Origin: Pseudobutyrivibrio ruminis HUN009
Lineage (GTDB): Bacteria; Bacillota; Clostridia; Lachnospirales; Lachnospiraceae
NCBI RefSeq assembly: GCF_000703005.1
Contig: NZ_JNLH01000001.1
Coordinates: forward strand, 2,101,001 to 2,165,000
DNA: 64,000 bases
Direction: 5' to 3'
Both the position numbers and the translations under genes were made by a program. The notes under the pieces are model-generated. The model searched no databases. It was not told the DNA's origin and was given only the letters and a program-made list of their open reading frames with translations. Positions 1 to 8,489 of this stretch are shown here, one piece after another (position 1 is the stretch's first letter; every line of letters begins with the position of its first letter).

Positions 1-764
1 TCATACTGATACCTGTCAGTTATCATATACTTCCCATATGGTACACATCTTGAAAATGAAGCTATTCTATCTAGTTGTGAAGATGAAGCCAATAAGAAAA
101 CGTATTTATACTTTTTAAATGCGTCTTTAAAAGCTGGTATTAAAGCTTGCTCTGTAAGATATGGCACTTTCAACGCGGTGTCTTTAGAAATATTTGTCCC
201 TTCTGTAATCATCAAATCAATATGTCCAAGATTCATTAATGAAGCCTCTACTTTGTCCTTATAGAAACCGTGCAAACGATAATCACCAGTAATAAGAATT
301 CTTTTACCATATGCTTCTATTAAGAACATTACAGAGTTAACAGCAGAATGGTCTGATTCTAACGCCGTTATAGTGAACTCTTTAATCCTAATAGGCTTAC
401 CAATTTCAATCTCATTAACATTATCTGCCCATACTGCTCCCACTACGCCTTTTTTATAATCCTGTTGAAGCTCAAGAATTTTCCGAGCATGCTTTTCCAT
501 ATAGACTGGAATCGCCACATCAACAAAATCAACCTCACCGATATGATCCCCATGATAGTGCGTGAGAAAAATACCATTGCAATTAGTAGTACCAGTAGTA
601 ACACCATCTATATCAAGTCTAGCTTGCTCACCTTCTCCTTCTAGTGGTGCTCCTATATCAAATAACAATCTAGTATCATCTGTAAATATTTCCGTGCACA
701 CTCCACCAATCTGCTTTGCACCTCTATGTAGTCTAACTTTTACAGTTCCCTGCTGCGTTTCCAT
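1..764 (-). CDS. MBL-fold metallo-hydrolase, partial (RNase J-like)
   Basis: The reading frame opens with ATG at 764 after a good ribosome site (AGGAG) and stays open to the window edge, so the C-terminus is missing. The protein begins with a strand-rich segment and a glycine turn, then carries the metallo-beta-lactamase metal motif HYHGDHIG near residue 75, and further metal-ligand segments ESDHS and TGDYRLHG around residues 130-160. The pattern resembles the exonuclease/RNase J side of the superfamily (a segment like LLASSSQLDRIASF follows), but the start is not canonical RNase J. It is probably a cytoplasmic nuclease or hydrolase; the substrate cannot be told. It lies 16 bp downstream of the WYL regulator gene and is likely co-transcribed with it. 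Confidence 0.75.
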   Translation of the reverse strand, partial: METQQGTVKVRLHRGAKQIGGVCTEIFTDDTRLLFDIGAPLEGEGEQARLDIDGVTTGTTNCNGIFLTHYHGDHIGEVDFVDVAIPVYMEKHARKILELQQDYKKGVVGAVWADNVNEIEIGKPIRIKEFTITALESDHSAVNSVMFLIEAYGKRILITGDYRLHGFYKDKVEASLMNLGHIDLMITEGTNISKDTALKVPYLTEQALIPAFKDAFKKYKYVFLLASSSQLDRIASFSRCVPYGKYMITDRYQY

Positions 765-780
765 ACTCTATCTCCTGTCA

Positions 781-1764
781 TTAACAATACTTCTTTTCTA
801 TTTCTTTGCATGCGCTCTGGATGCGTTCTCTCATACTTTCTGGTTCAAGAACTTCAATGTTCAATCCATACTGCATTGCCCAGTAGAAAAAAGTATCTGG
901 ATTGCACTTCAAACTAGCAATAATCTCATCTTCACCTTCTGGTACAACTCTAAAATCCTTTCCAAAGCTATCCACCAGATTATCCATAAGATTCTCATGA
1001 GCTTTTAACTTAATATGAATACTCTCACCAGAATACATATAAAAATGCTCTGCTAAATAATCCTTTAAATTAAGACCTCTTTCATAGCCATGAATACTTT
1101 TAATCGGCTTATTTTTATCTTTCAGTATCTCCACGTTGGCAATCCTATCCAGCCGGTAATGCGAGAGATTCTCATATTCCTCTGTCTTTGCTATGAGATA
1201 GTATTTACCTCTATTACTAATCATTTGGTAAGGACTTACTATGTATTTTTGACTGCGTTTAGGGTGAAGCTTAAAATCAATTCCATATTGCAGGTAAGAA
1301 AACGATATCTGTCGACCTTTTGAAATAGCTTCATCTATAATTGCTATAGAATCCATGACCATTGGATTATCAGTATTCTTCCCACTTGAAGTGCTGTGAA
1401 TATGAGATACATGCGCTTTAAAGTATTTATTAGAATAACGTTCTAGCTTTTTTACAAGTGAATGGGCATCCTTGTCAGAAATGGCCCCAGATGTAAAAAT
1501 ACTATCTATCAAAAGACGCAATTCTGCGTCTGTAAAATCTCTAGTATTCAAATAATATCCCTGTTTTGCCACGATATCATAGCCCATCTCTTGAAGGCTT
1601 ACTATGTTATTTTTGACAGCTCTTCTTTCGCAATCCATTCCATAATTGTACTTAAGCAAATCAATAATATCCTGTTGTAGAAGCCTATGCTCACTATCTG
1701 AATACTCTCGGAGAATATCCAATATAAGCATATTTAACATTTTCTTTGTCCCTGTTCCATACAT
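781..1764 (-). CDS. WYL-domain transcriptional regulator
   Basis: This 327-residue protein has an N-terminal winged-helix region (about residues 10-75, with a second-helix stretch near YDIVAKQGYYL) and a WYL domain at about 150-240 (YQMISNRGKYYLIAKTEEYENLSHYRLDRI), followed by the usual C-terminal WCX-like tail. WYL proteins are ligand-responsive regulators that often bind nucleic acids or nucleotides and frequently sit beside nuclease or defence genes. The start at 1764 has a ribosome site (GGAGA) at normal spacing. It leads a two-gene operon with the MBL-fold gene downstream. A perfect 10-bp inverted repeat lies about 50 bp upstream and could be its own operator. Function of the target genes is not shown by the sequence. 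Confidence 0.85.
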   Translation of the reverse strand: MYGTGTKKMLNMLILDILREYSDSEHRLLQQDIIDLLKYNYGMDCERRAVKNNIVSLQEMGYDIVAKQGYYLNTRDFTDAELRLLIDSIFTSGAISDKDAHSLVKKLERYSNKYFKAHVSHIHSTSSGKNTDNPMVMDSIAIIDEAISKGRQISFSYLQYGIDFKLHPKRSQKYIVSPYQMISNRGKYYLIAKTEEYENLSHYRLDRIANVEILKDKNKPIKSIHGYERGLNLKDYLAEHFYMYSGESIHIKLKAHENLMDNLVDSFGKDFRVVPEGEDEIIASLKCNPDTFFYWAMQYGLNIEVLEPESMRERIQSACKEIEKKYC

Positions 1765-1811
1765 AGTCTTGTCTCCTCATAAAAATGTATCTACCAAGGA
1801 TAATAACACTA

Positions 1812-1839
1812 ATCTATGTGCATTTTATGGCACATAGAT
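1812..1839. promoter_or_regulatory. 10-bp perfect inverted repeat, candidate operator of the WYL gene
   Basis: atctatgtgc at 1812-1821 and gcacatagat at 1830-1839 are perfect complements around an 8-nt spacer. The repeat lies 48-75 bp before the WYL regulator start and has no T-run after it in the minus direction, so a terminator is less likely than a regulator-binding palindrome. That the WYL protein binds it is inference. Confidence 0.4.
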
Positions 1840-1941
1840 AATCTGAAAGAAATTCTATCATGCATCACTCTCAGAGTTATCATCGCTATCATTTTGAGCT
1901 TTTTGTGGTTTACAACCTAGCACTGCCAATAAATAAAAACA

Positions 1942-1981
1942 CAGAGGTGGAAATTCACTTTTTAGCGAATCTCCACCTCTG
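1942..1981 (-). terminator. Rho-independent terminator of the fructan operon
   Basis: cagaggtgga (1942-1951) pairs with tccacctctg (1972-1981). On the minus strand the hairpin is followed by a T-rich run (GTTTTTATTTATT). It lies about 45 bp after the GH32 stop codon and ends that operon. Confidence 0.85.
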
Positions 1982-2027
1982 ATTTATATATGAGAATTAT
2001 GAAGAGTGAAAATGACTATATTTTGGG

Positions 2028-3500
2028 TTACAGCATCAAATCCCATTTAGTAATATCTATATATGCTTCTGATGTCGCCTGGAATGTAATATCTGTTGCT
2101 TGAATAGGTGTATAAAAAGTATTTGAAAGTACTCGTTCACCTTCATTTAGGAAAATTTCTGCACTGTAACGGTCTAATAGAATCCGCAGCTTCAATTTAT
2201 AAGGGGTTGTTTCAACATCTCTTACATTGAGAATGTCGCAGTTAAAGCCACAGTTATTTCTATCAAATCGAAATAATCCACTGTGTGGAAAATACTGTAT
2301 TATAGTCTCATTTTCATGGTCTTTTGCAAAGGCAATTGTAACCACATCATTGGTTGTTGCCTCTGGCATTTGTAAGCAAATATCCATATCAAGAATTCGC
2401 CCATTAATACCGTCCAATTGCATAGGCTCCTTGAATGTCACACCTTGATAAGATACTCGATTATCACGATACTTTTCTAATTCCTTAACAGGCTTTTGCA
2501 AAAGCCTTCCATCTTTAATAGATAGCTCTCTTGGTATTGACATAGTTCCAAAGAACTTATTGTCATGGGGTTGATTTCTACTTGATTCCCAAGATTGCAT
2601 CCAGCCTATAAGAATTCTTCTGCCATCAGGTGTCTCCACCGTTTGCGGAGCATAAAAATCAAGCCCCTGATCAACGCTTTGAACGCTCTCACGTTCAAAT
2701 TTGTGTTTCTTTTTATTGTAACTACCTAAAAGACAAATAGAATTATTTCCATTATGAAATTCTAATTTCTGAGCTCGCATTTCCTGAGGTGAAACTAACA
2801 AAACCTGTGTATCATCCAACGAAAAGAAATCTGGGCATTCCCACATTTTTCCATATTTATTATCACTACGATCCAAGGTTGTTACATATTCCCATTGCTT
2901 CACATCAGGACTTTGAAATAATAAGATGGCTCCGCTGCCATCCTCTGTTCTATTTCCCACGACCAAATAATATAATTGATCGTCCTTGTCGTACCAGATT
3001 CTAGGATCTCGAAAATCTGCTCTGCTACCACCCTCTGGGAGCAACGTACCATCTATAACAGGATTATTTTCAAGCTTTATATAGTCAATACCATCTCCCA
3101 CAGCTAAGCACTGTGTCTGGGTAAATTCTTTTGTTTGAGGATCCTCAACTACGCCTGTGTACATCAATGCATGAGTTCCGTCAGCTAACTCTATAGCACT
3201 ACCAGACCAACAACCAAAATCGTCATACTCTTGATCTGGCGCCAATGCGGCTGGCAAATATTCCCATTTAATAAAGTCTTCTGTGCAAGCATGCCCCCAA
3301 TGCATTGGTCCCCAGCTAGTATCATATGGATAATACTGATAAAATAAATGGTATTTTCCCTTATAATAGGAGAATCCATTAGGATCATTCATCCATCCAA
3401 CTCTAGGAGTAAGGTGAAAGGCTGCTCTGTCACTTACATTGACTTTAGCCTCTTCCTGTAGTTCATACTCTCGCGCCTTAATTAATGATTTACTATTCAT
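2028..3500 (-). CDS. GH32 beta-fructosidase (sucrose-6-phosphate hydrolase / fructan hydrolase)
   Basis: This 490-residue enzyme hydrolyses beta-fructosidic bonds in sucrose, sucrose-phosphate or short fructans. The GH32 hallmarks are all present: WMNDPNG at residues 36-42 (D39 is the nucleophile), FRDP at 163-166 (transition-state stabiliser), and WECPDF at 220-225 (E221 the acid/base). A C-terminal beta-sandwich follows from about 345. No signal peptide is seen, so it acts in the cytoplasm on imported sugar. It is the last gene of the operon with the ABC importer and LacI regulator, 41 bp after the regulator gene, and is followed by a strong terminator. Because import is by ABC transporter rather than PTS, unphosphorylated sucrose or fructo-oligosaccharide is the likelier substrate; this is inference. 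Confidence 0.9.
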   Translation of the reverse strand: MNSKSLIKAREYELQEEAKVNVSDRAAFHLTPRVGWMNDPNGFSYYKGKYHLFYQYYPYDTSWGPMHWGHACTEDFIKWEYLPAALAPDQEYDDFGCWSGSAIELADGTHALMYTGVVEDPQTKEFTQTQCLAVGDGIDYIKLENNPVIDGTLLPEGGSRADFRDPRIWYDKDDQLYYLVVGNRTEDGSGAILLFQSPDVKQWEYVTTLDRSDNKYGKMWECPDFFSLDDTQVLLVSPQEMRAQKLEFHNGNNSICLLGSYNKKKHKFERESVQSVDQGLDFYAPQTVETPDGRRILIGWMQSWESSRNQPHDNKFFGTMSIPRELSIKDGRLLQKPVKELEKYRDNRVSYQGVTFKEPMQLDGINGRILDMDICLQMPEATTNDVVTIAFAKDHENETIIQYFPHSGLFRFDRNNCGFNCDILNVRDVETTPYKLKLRILLDRYSAEIFLNEGERVLSNTFYTPIQATDITFQATSEAYIDITKWDLML

Positions 3501-3541
3501 AAAAACTCCATTATCGTTTTTATAAATTTGCCTAAATCAGA

Positions 3542-4528
3542 TTAGTTAATAGCTGTTGATTGATCACGATGTAAACTAACAGATAAATGAACATCACTAC
3601 TGTCAATAGTTTTACCGTTAATTAAATCCATCATAATCTTCACTGATTGCTTGGCCAAATCATCAATAGGCTGACATACAGTAGTCAATCCAGGGCTAGC
3701 CAATCTACTAATTTTTGTTCCATCGTAACCTACTACTTTTAGCCTTCCTGGAATATCAATTCCCAGCTCATGAGCTCTTTTCATAGCAGACATCACCGTG
3801 AAATCCGTTCCAAATATGCCATCTACATCAGGATATTTTTCGAAGAATTCATATGCATTTCTGTCTGCTGTTGCTTCAGATAAATCATTTATATCTGTAA
3901 TAATTTCCTGATAACCAAGTCCGTGTTCACGGATTATTTTTTCGAATACGTCGTGTCTTAATGACGCTGGTGAATTCACGTTTGAGGAGCCACGAAACTG
4001 TAGTACATTTTTACAGCCAGCCTGTATTAATTCCATGGCAGCAAGGCGTCCACCTTCCTTATGATCTACTGACACGCATGGTATACCGCGACCAAATGTA
4101 TGATCTAAAGCAACAATAGGACGATTGATATTAAAATATTCTTCATTAGTAACAGAGTGAGTACCGCAGATTATACCATCAACCATATTGCGTTTTAACA
4201 TATCAAAGTACTGTAGCTCATAGCTTTCCTCTGACCATGTATTGCAAATCATAGCTTTATAATCATGTGCGAGCAGCTCTACTACCAGTTTATCAACGAA
4301 TTCTGCAAAAAAAGGATGAGAAATCTGAGGGATGATAACTGCAACTATACCTGTTCTTTTATAATATAAATTTCTAGCAATCTCATTTGGGGTGTAATTA
4401 AGTTCACGGATAGCCTCCATAACCTTTTGCTTTGTTTCCTCTTTTACATACCCATTTTCACTAAGTACACGAGATACAGTTGCTACACCTACTCCAGCTT
4501 TTTGCGCAACATCTCTAATTGTCGCCAT
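3542..4528 (-). CDS. LacI-family transcriptional regulator of the fructan operon
   Basis: The 328-residue protein has the LacI DNA-binding head at residues 2-48 (TIRDVAQKAGVGVATVSRVLS, then the hinge-helix region TPNEIARNL) and a periplasmic-binding-protein-like effector domain from about 60 (GIVAVIIPQISHPFFAEF) to the end. Such proteins repress sugar operons and release DNA on binding a sugar. It lies inside the operon it probably controls, between the permease and GH32 genes. Two near-perfect palindromes of LacI type (core GGAACCCGTTCC) flank the operon leader at 7876-7895 and 7941-7960 and are its best candidate sites. No other regulator is encoded in the operon. Confidence 0.92.
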   Translation of the reverse strand: MATIRDVAQKAGVGVATVSRVLSENGYVKEETKQKVMEAIRELNYTPNEIARNLYYKRTGIVAVIIPQISHPFFAEFVDKLVVELLAHDYKAMICNTWSEESYELQYFDMLKRNMVDGIICGTHSVTNEEYFNINRPIVALDHTFGRGIPCVSVDHKEGGRLAAMELIQAGCKNVLQFRGSSNVNSPASLRHDVFEKIIREHGLGYQEIITDINDLSEATADRNAYEFFEKYPDVDGIFGTDFTVMSAMKRAHELGIDIPGRLKVVGYDGTKISRLASPGLTTVCQPIDDLAKQSVKIMMDLINGKTIDSSDVHLSVSLHRDQSTAIN

Positions 4529-4622
4529 AATTTCTTACCCTTTCATGTAGATATTTTAGTTTAAGATATCTGTTTTTGGGCAAATTTTCAAGTTAATTTA
4601 TTGCTTTTATTATATTTATTTT

Positions 4623-5468
4623 TTATCCTTTTATACCCGAAGATGCTATACCTTCAACGTAGTATTTCTGCATAAATATGAACATAACTATCATAGGAAT
4701 TGCAGATAATACCAGTGATGCCATGATAGCACTATAATGTACAGGCTGTGTTCCAAAAAATGACTGAACGGCAAGCTGTATAGTGCGACTTTCCTTACCT
4801 GTCATTATCAAGAATGGCCACATGAAATCATTCCAATGAGCCACAAAATCCAAAATAAATACTGTAGCATATACCGTTTTTGATATAGGCATTACAATGC
4901 TAAAGAAAGTTCTGATTGGTGAACTACCATCAATTGAAGCTGCTTCCAATAAATCATCAGGAATATCCTTGAAAAAGTTGTAAAACATATATATTGAAAA
5001 GCATTTTGCAATTGATGGAACTACCAATGCTGGCAGTGAATTTACCCAACCTAGCTGTGACATTTCAATGTACATTGGAAGTAAAATTGCCTCCATTGGC
5101 ATTACCATTAATGCAACTACAAAGCTAAGAATTAGCTTTCTTCCTTTGAAACGAAATTTTGCCAATGCATATCCGCATATTGAATTGATTAATAAATCAA
5201 ATACTAAAATAAGCAAAATATATGTGATAGTGTTCTTAAACACGTTCATCAAATCAACTCGTCTGAAAACCTCAATATAGTTATCAAAGCTTGCATCTTC
5301 AGGAACAAAAGTCTGTATTGAATTCATGTTAGCAAATATTTTTGCTTCTGGTTTTAACGATGCTGAAATCATCCAAATCAAAGGAGAAACAAAGATAATT
5401 CCAATTATTGTATTACCAGCATAGAATAGAATTTTCTGAAGTGCCTTCTGTGCTTTTAAAGATTTCAT
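4623..5468 (-). CDS. ABC sugar transporter permease, MalG type
   Basis: This 281-residue inner-membrane protein has six predicted membrane segments and the EAA loop that contacts the ATPase at about residues 174-196 (LLEAASIDGSSPIRTFF, ending VMPIS). Size and ending match the MalG/CUT1 family. It pairs with the permease gene just upstream (12 bp apart) and the binding protein. No ATPase gene accompanies the cluster, as is common in Firmicutes, where one shared MsmX/UgpC-type ATPase energises several CUT1 importers; the ATPase must lie elsewhere. The start has a strong AAAGGAG site. Confidence 0.92.
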   Translation of the reverse strand: MKSLKAQKALQKILFYAGNTIIGIIFVSPLIWMISASLKPEAKIFANMNSIQTFVPEDASFDNYIEVFRRVDLMNVFKNTITYILLILVFDLLINSICGYALAKFRFKGRKLILSFVVALMVMPMEAILLPMYIEMSQLGWVNSLPALVVPSIAKCFSIYMFYNFFKDIPDDLLEAASIDGSSPIRTFFSIVMPISKTVYATVFILDFVAHWNDFMWPFLIMTGKESRTIQLAVQSFFGTQPVHYSAIMASLVLSAIPMIVMFIFMQKYYVEGIASSGIKG

Positions 5469-5480
5469 AAGCTACTCCTT

Positions 5481-6377
5481 TCATTCTTCTGATGTTATTT
5501 TTTGCAAAATTAATGACATTGCCACAACAATCACAAAGAATACAGCTGCAACTGAACAGGCATATCCAAAATTTCCTTTTTGAAATCCCTGGGTGTAGAT
5601 GTAATACACCATGGTTTTTGTGGAATTTCTTGGACCACCCTGTGTCATTACATATGGCTGTGTGAATAGCTTCATCGCCTGAATCATAGTAATCATAATG
5701 ACATACTTAATTGTTCCTTTAAGATTTGGTATTGTGACAAACCAAAACTGTTGCCAAGGTGTTGCCCCATCAACTGATGCAGCTTCGTATTGATCTCTTG
5801 GAATTCCCTGCAATCCTGCAAGAAAGATCATCATCTGATAGCCTGCTCCTTGCCATGCAGACATAAAGATGATTGAATTCATCGCTGTTCTCTCATTGGT
5901 CAAAAAGTTAATTGGTTCAAGACCAAGATTTACTAATAACGCATTAATTAATCCAGTATTAGGATTAGAGTTGTATAAAACAGTCCAAAGAACAGCAATT
6001 ACAACCATAGATGTTAACTGTGGACTGAAATACATAGTTCTAAATATTGCTACACCTTTAAATTTTTTTGAAACTAACATTGCCAATGCCAATGCTAATG
6101 CACATTGGACTGGCACAACTATAATAGTGAAATAAAAAGTATTTTTTAATGAAATCCAGAAGTCAGAATCAGTAATCAATTTGTGATAGTTTTCAAAACC
6201 AATGAATGTTATATCATTTGGTCTCATAACCTGATACTGGAACACTGAATAGTACACTGTATATATAATCGGTACAACCAAAAACGCTATCAGTAATACT
6301 ACTGCAGGCAATGAAAAAACATATCCAGCAATTCGTTCATCCCGTTTTCTTCCAGACATTTGCTCTGTTTTTGCCAT
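5481..6377 (-). CDS. ABC sugar transporter permease, MalF type
   Basis: This 298-residue membrane protein has a cytoplasmic N-terminus (basic, residues 1-16), six predicted membrane spans, and the EAA loop at about residues 197-219 (YEAASVDGATPWQQFW). It forms the heterodimeric channel with the MalG-type partner downstream. The length is that of short Gram-positive MalF homologues without the large periplasmic insert. It follows the binding-protein gene after a 113-bp gap containing a stable hairpin, which probably lowers permease expression relative to the binding protein. Confidence 0.92.
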   Translation of the reverse strand: MAKTEQMSGRKRDERIAGYVFSLPAVVLLIAFLVVPIIYTVYYSVFQYQVMRPNDITFIGFENYHKLITDSDFWISLKNTFYFTIIVVPVQCALALALAMLVSKKFKGVAIFRTMYFSPQLTSMVVIAVLWTVLYNSNPNTGLINALLVNLGLEPINFLTNERTAMNSIIFMSAWQGAGYQMMIFLAGLQGIPRDQYEAASVDGATPWQQFWFVTIPNLKGTIKYVIMITMIQAMKLFTQPYVMTQGGPRNSTKTMVYYIYTQGFQKGNFGYACSVAAVFFVIVVAMSLILQKITSEE

Positions 6378-6434
6378 CGATATTGCTCCTATTTTTAGAA
6401 TTCCTTTACTGCTAAGCTACTAGCTATGCTATAT

Positions 6435-6464
6435 AAAAGTCGCACCATAATTGATGCGACTTTT
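6435..6464 (-). terminator. Intercistronic hairpin between binding-protein and permease genes
   Basis: aaaagtcgca (6435-6444) and tgcgactttt (6455-6464) are perfect 10-bp arms around a 10-nt loop, ending in TTTT on the minus strand. It lies 26 bp after the binding-protein stop and before the permease gene of the same operon. Such leaky terminators or 3' stabilisers commonly raise binding-protein output over the permeases. Confidence 0.75.
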
Positions 6465-6490
6465 AATATAGTATCATCAAGCCTTACTAA

Positions 6491-7849
6491 TTAATTTGCG
6501 TAGTAAGTGTTATAATCTTCAGCAAAACTGTCTGCTACAGAATCTAACTGTTCTTTAATGTATGATTCATCAACAGCTTTTGACGAAGCAGCCTCTGAGA
6601 AAATATTTGACATTGCTTCTGCATAATCTGTTGAGAAAGTTGCATATGATGGAGTTCTTGGACGAGGAGCAGCTGAATTCTGAAGCTGTTCTACGAATAA
6701 AGCTCTTGGTCCTTCTGCATAAGAAGCCATACATTCCTCATCATAAGCTGATGCTCTAGTTGCAGGCTTAGCAATTGCATCTGCATATGAAGCAACATTT
6801 TCTGTATTCATTAACCATTTAAGGAACTCACCTGTAGCCTCTACATTCTCGCAATCCTTTGAAATAGCTGCTGACCAGTCTCCACATGGAGAAACAGCCT
6901 TATGAGTATCATCAGCAACTGGATAATATGTTACGCCCCAATCGAAAGTTGCATTAGCCTCAAGTGTAGCTACATCCCATGAACCACCTAACTCAGTAGC
7001 GCATGCGCCATTTAAGAATTCGTCTGTAATAGGATCTACATTTGCATAACCTTTTGCAATTAGGTCTGCAAGAAATGCTGTTGTCTTTACAGATTCGTCA
7101 CTATTTACATAGCCATCTGCTGTAGTTCCATCATCTGAAATATAGTCCTTACCTTCTGAAATATACATTGGCTCAAGAGCATAAGGAATACCCTCGCCGT
7201 GGTCCATAATAATATGTGTTCCTACATAACTATCTGTTGTACATTTCTCAGCAATTTCTGCCATTTCTGACCATGTTATTGGATTATCAATAGTTCTTGA
7301 ATCCAAGTCATCAGTATCAACACCACATTCCTTTAACAAATCCTTGTTGTAGTAGAATGCTACACCAGACTGTGTTGCTGATATTGCATATAATTCACCA
7401 TCATATGTACATTGAGCCTGTGTTGCAGGATCAAAATCATCAATACTATCACTAAAATAATCAGTGATTGGAACAATAAGTCCATTAGCTGCATAGTATG
7501 AAACCTGTGGTCCGTCTACAAAGAATATTGAAGGAAGGCTATTTGATGTTACAGCTGTTGCGATTTTATTATCATATGCATATGAATCTGAACGATCAAT
7601 CGCCTCACGAGCTGCCTTCATGTCTGGATGAGCTGTGTTCCATTCGTCAATCTTTTCTGCCCACCAATTCTCAATAGATTCTTTATCACTTGGTGACCAA
7701 ATAGTAATTACGGCATCGTCCATATCACCTTGTGTTGCGCCTTCAGTACCTGTGCTTGCATCTCCACCTGTAGATTGTGAAGACCCGCACGCCATAAGAG
7801 ATGAAGCCATCATAATGGCAAGACCTGAGCAAAGAATTTTTCTTTTCAT
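6491..7849 (-). CDS. Extracellular solute-binding lipoprotein (family 1) for sugar import
   Basis: This 452-residue lipoprotein captures the substrate outside the membrane for the two permeases. The start is placed at 7849, where ATG follows TAGGAGGAG; an upstream in-frame ATG at 7903 falls inside the leader and has no such site. The signal peptide begins MKRKILCSG and ends in a lipobox LMAC with the lipidated cysteine at residue 21, followed by a serine/glycine/threonine-rich linker. The mature part (VITIWSPSDKES onward) is a type SBP_bac_1 fold. First gene of the operon; substrate probably fructo-oligosaccharide or sucrose, judged only from the GH32 partner. Confidence 0.92.
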   Translation of the reverse strand: MKRKILCSGLAIMMASSLMACGSSQSTGGDASTGTEGATQGDMDDAVITIWSPSDKESIENWWAEKIDEWNTAHPDMKAAREAIDRSDSYAYDNKIATAVTSNSLPSIFFVDGPQVSYYAANGLIVPITDYFSDSIDDFDPATQAQCTYDGELYAISATQSGVAFYYNKDLLKECGVDTDDLDSRTIDNPITWSEMAEIAEKCTTDSYVGTHIIMDHGEGIPYALEPMYISEGKDYISDDGTTADGYVNSDESVKTTAFLADLIAKGYANVDPITDEFLNGACATELGGSWDVATLEANATFDWGVTYYPVADDTHKAVSPCGDWSAAISKDCENVEATGEFLKWLMNTENVASYADAIAKPATRASAYDEECMASYAEGPRALFVEQLQNSAAPRPRTPSYATFSTDYAEAMSNIFSEAASSKAVDESYIKEQLDSVADSFAEDYNTYYAN

Positions 7850-7875
7850 TTTTTCTCCTCCTAGTGTAAAAACAT

Positions 7876-7895
7876 ATATGGAACCCGTTCCATAT
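7876..7895. promoter_or_regulatory. LacI-type operator, proximal copy
   Basis: Twenty-base near-palindrome beginning atatggaacc, with 9-bp arms and central CC. It is identical to the copy at 7941-7960. It lies between the ribosome site of the binding-protein gene and a terminator-like hairpin, well downstream of the predicted start of transcription, so repression may act as a roadblock or by looping. Confidence 0.8.
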
Positions 7896-7909
7896 CCCCT
7901 CAATAAAAA

Positions 7910-7928
7910 ACGCAGCCCGGTCCTGCGT
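7910..7928 (-). terminator. Terminator-like hairpin in the fructan operon leader
   Basis: acgcag (7910-7915) pairs with ctgcgt (7923-7928) around a 7-nt loop, and on the minus strand it is followed directly by a T-run (GTTTTTTATT). It lies between the two LacI-type operators, in the untranslated leader. It may be a real attenuator or an anti-readthrough device; the stem is short (6 bp). Confidence 0.5.
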
Positions 7929-7940
7929 CATTATATTATT

Positions 7941-7960
7941 ATATGGAACCCGTTCCATAT
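7941..7960. promoter_or_regulatory. LacI-type operator, distal copy
   Basis: Exact second copy of the 20-base near-palindrome at 7876-7895, with start points 65 bp apart (about six helical turns). It begins roughly 15 bp downstream of the predicted -10 element, so a bound repressor would block initiation or escape. Confidence 0.8.
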
Positions 7961-7973
7961 TTTCTATGCTTAT

Positions 7974-8002
7974 AAAATACACCAACCATTATGGTATGTC
8001 AA
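7974..8002 (-). promoter_or_regulatory. Sigma-A promoter of the fructan operon
   Basis: On the minus strand TTGACA (7997-8002) is followed after 17 bp by TATTTT (7974-7979). This is the only good promoter upstream of the binding-protein gene, and both operators lie just downstream of it. Confidence 0.6.
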
Positions 8003-8034
8003 TTAAGGTTTTGCTCAAATACTACACAAAAAAA

Positions 8035-8076
8035 TACTCCCCATTTTATGCATTATTCTCTCATAAATGGGGAGTA
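8035..8076 (-). terminator. Terminator after the zinc-ribbon gene
   Basis: tactccccattt (8035-8046) and aaatggggagta (8065-8076) are perfect 12-bp arms. On the minus strand the hairpin runs into ATTTTTTTGTG. It ends transcription of the accessory genes upstream and insulates the fructan promoter. Confidence 0.85.
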
Positions 8077-8106
8077 CCAATATTCTACTCGTGTAATTAT
8101 TTTCAT

Positions 8107-8475
8107 TTAAAACCTCATTCCGCATTTAGGGCAAAAATCAAAGTCTTCAGCTGTCTCGTAACCACAGTTATTGCAGTGTTTGAAGAAGCCTCTCCCATTG
8201 CCTACTTTAGTGAGATCTTGAGGCTTGATTTGTAGGTCTTCTCCTGAAGCTATTCGATTACCTATTTCAGGATTAATTTCATATACACTGCCACAGCAGC
8301 TCATCTGAACATAATATCTTTTATTCCATTTAAAAGTTGGGATAAAGAAAAGAGATAGAATTGTATAGAGCATGAAAACCTGATATCTTCCATATTTCCC
8401 ACAATTATCACATATGACAGTCTGACTAAAGTCAAAGTCTTTGCGACCATCAGTAATTCCCATAATAAAAAACAT
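8107..8475 (-). CDS. Zinc-ribbon protein of unknown function
   Basis: This 122-residue protein has a CDNC pair at residues 22-25, a hydrophobic stretch at about 33-47 (VFMLYTILSLFFI), a CC at 60-61, and a C-terminal zinc ribbon with CNNC at 101-104 and CPKC at 115-118. The layout suggests a small membrane-associated protein with a metal-binding tail. Many Firmicutes carry such proteins with no known role. Its start has a good AAGGAAG site. It lies 14 bp downstream of the frameshifted membrane-protein gene and is followed by a terminator, so the two form a small operon. Confidence 0.65.
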   Translation of the reverse strand: MFFIMGITDGRKDFDFSQTVICDNCGKYGRYQVFMLYTILSLFFIPTFKWNKRYYVQMSCCGSVYEINPEIGNRIASGEDLQIKPQDLTKVGNGRGFFKHCNNCGYETAEDFDFCPKCGMRF

Positions 8476-8489
8476 AACGTATTCTTCCT

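Noticed and set aside
562..1008. Plus-strand open frame of 148 codons
   Set aside because: Antisense across the end of the WYL gene and start of the MBL gene; no ribosome site and no family-like sequence.
7635..8006. Plus-strand open frame of 123 codons
   Set aside because: Covers the signal peptide of the binding protein and both operators; antisense shadow.
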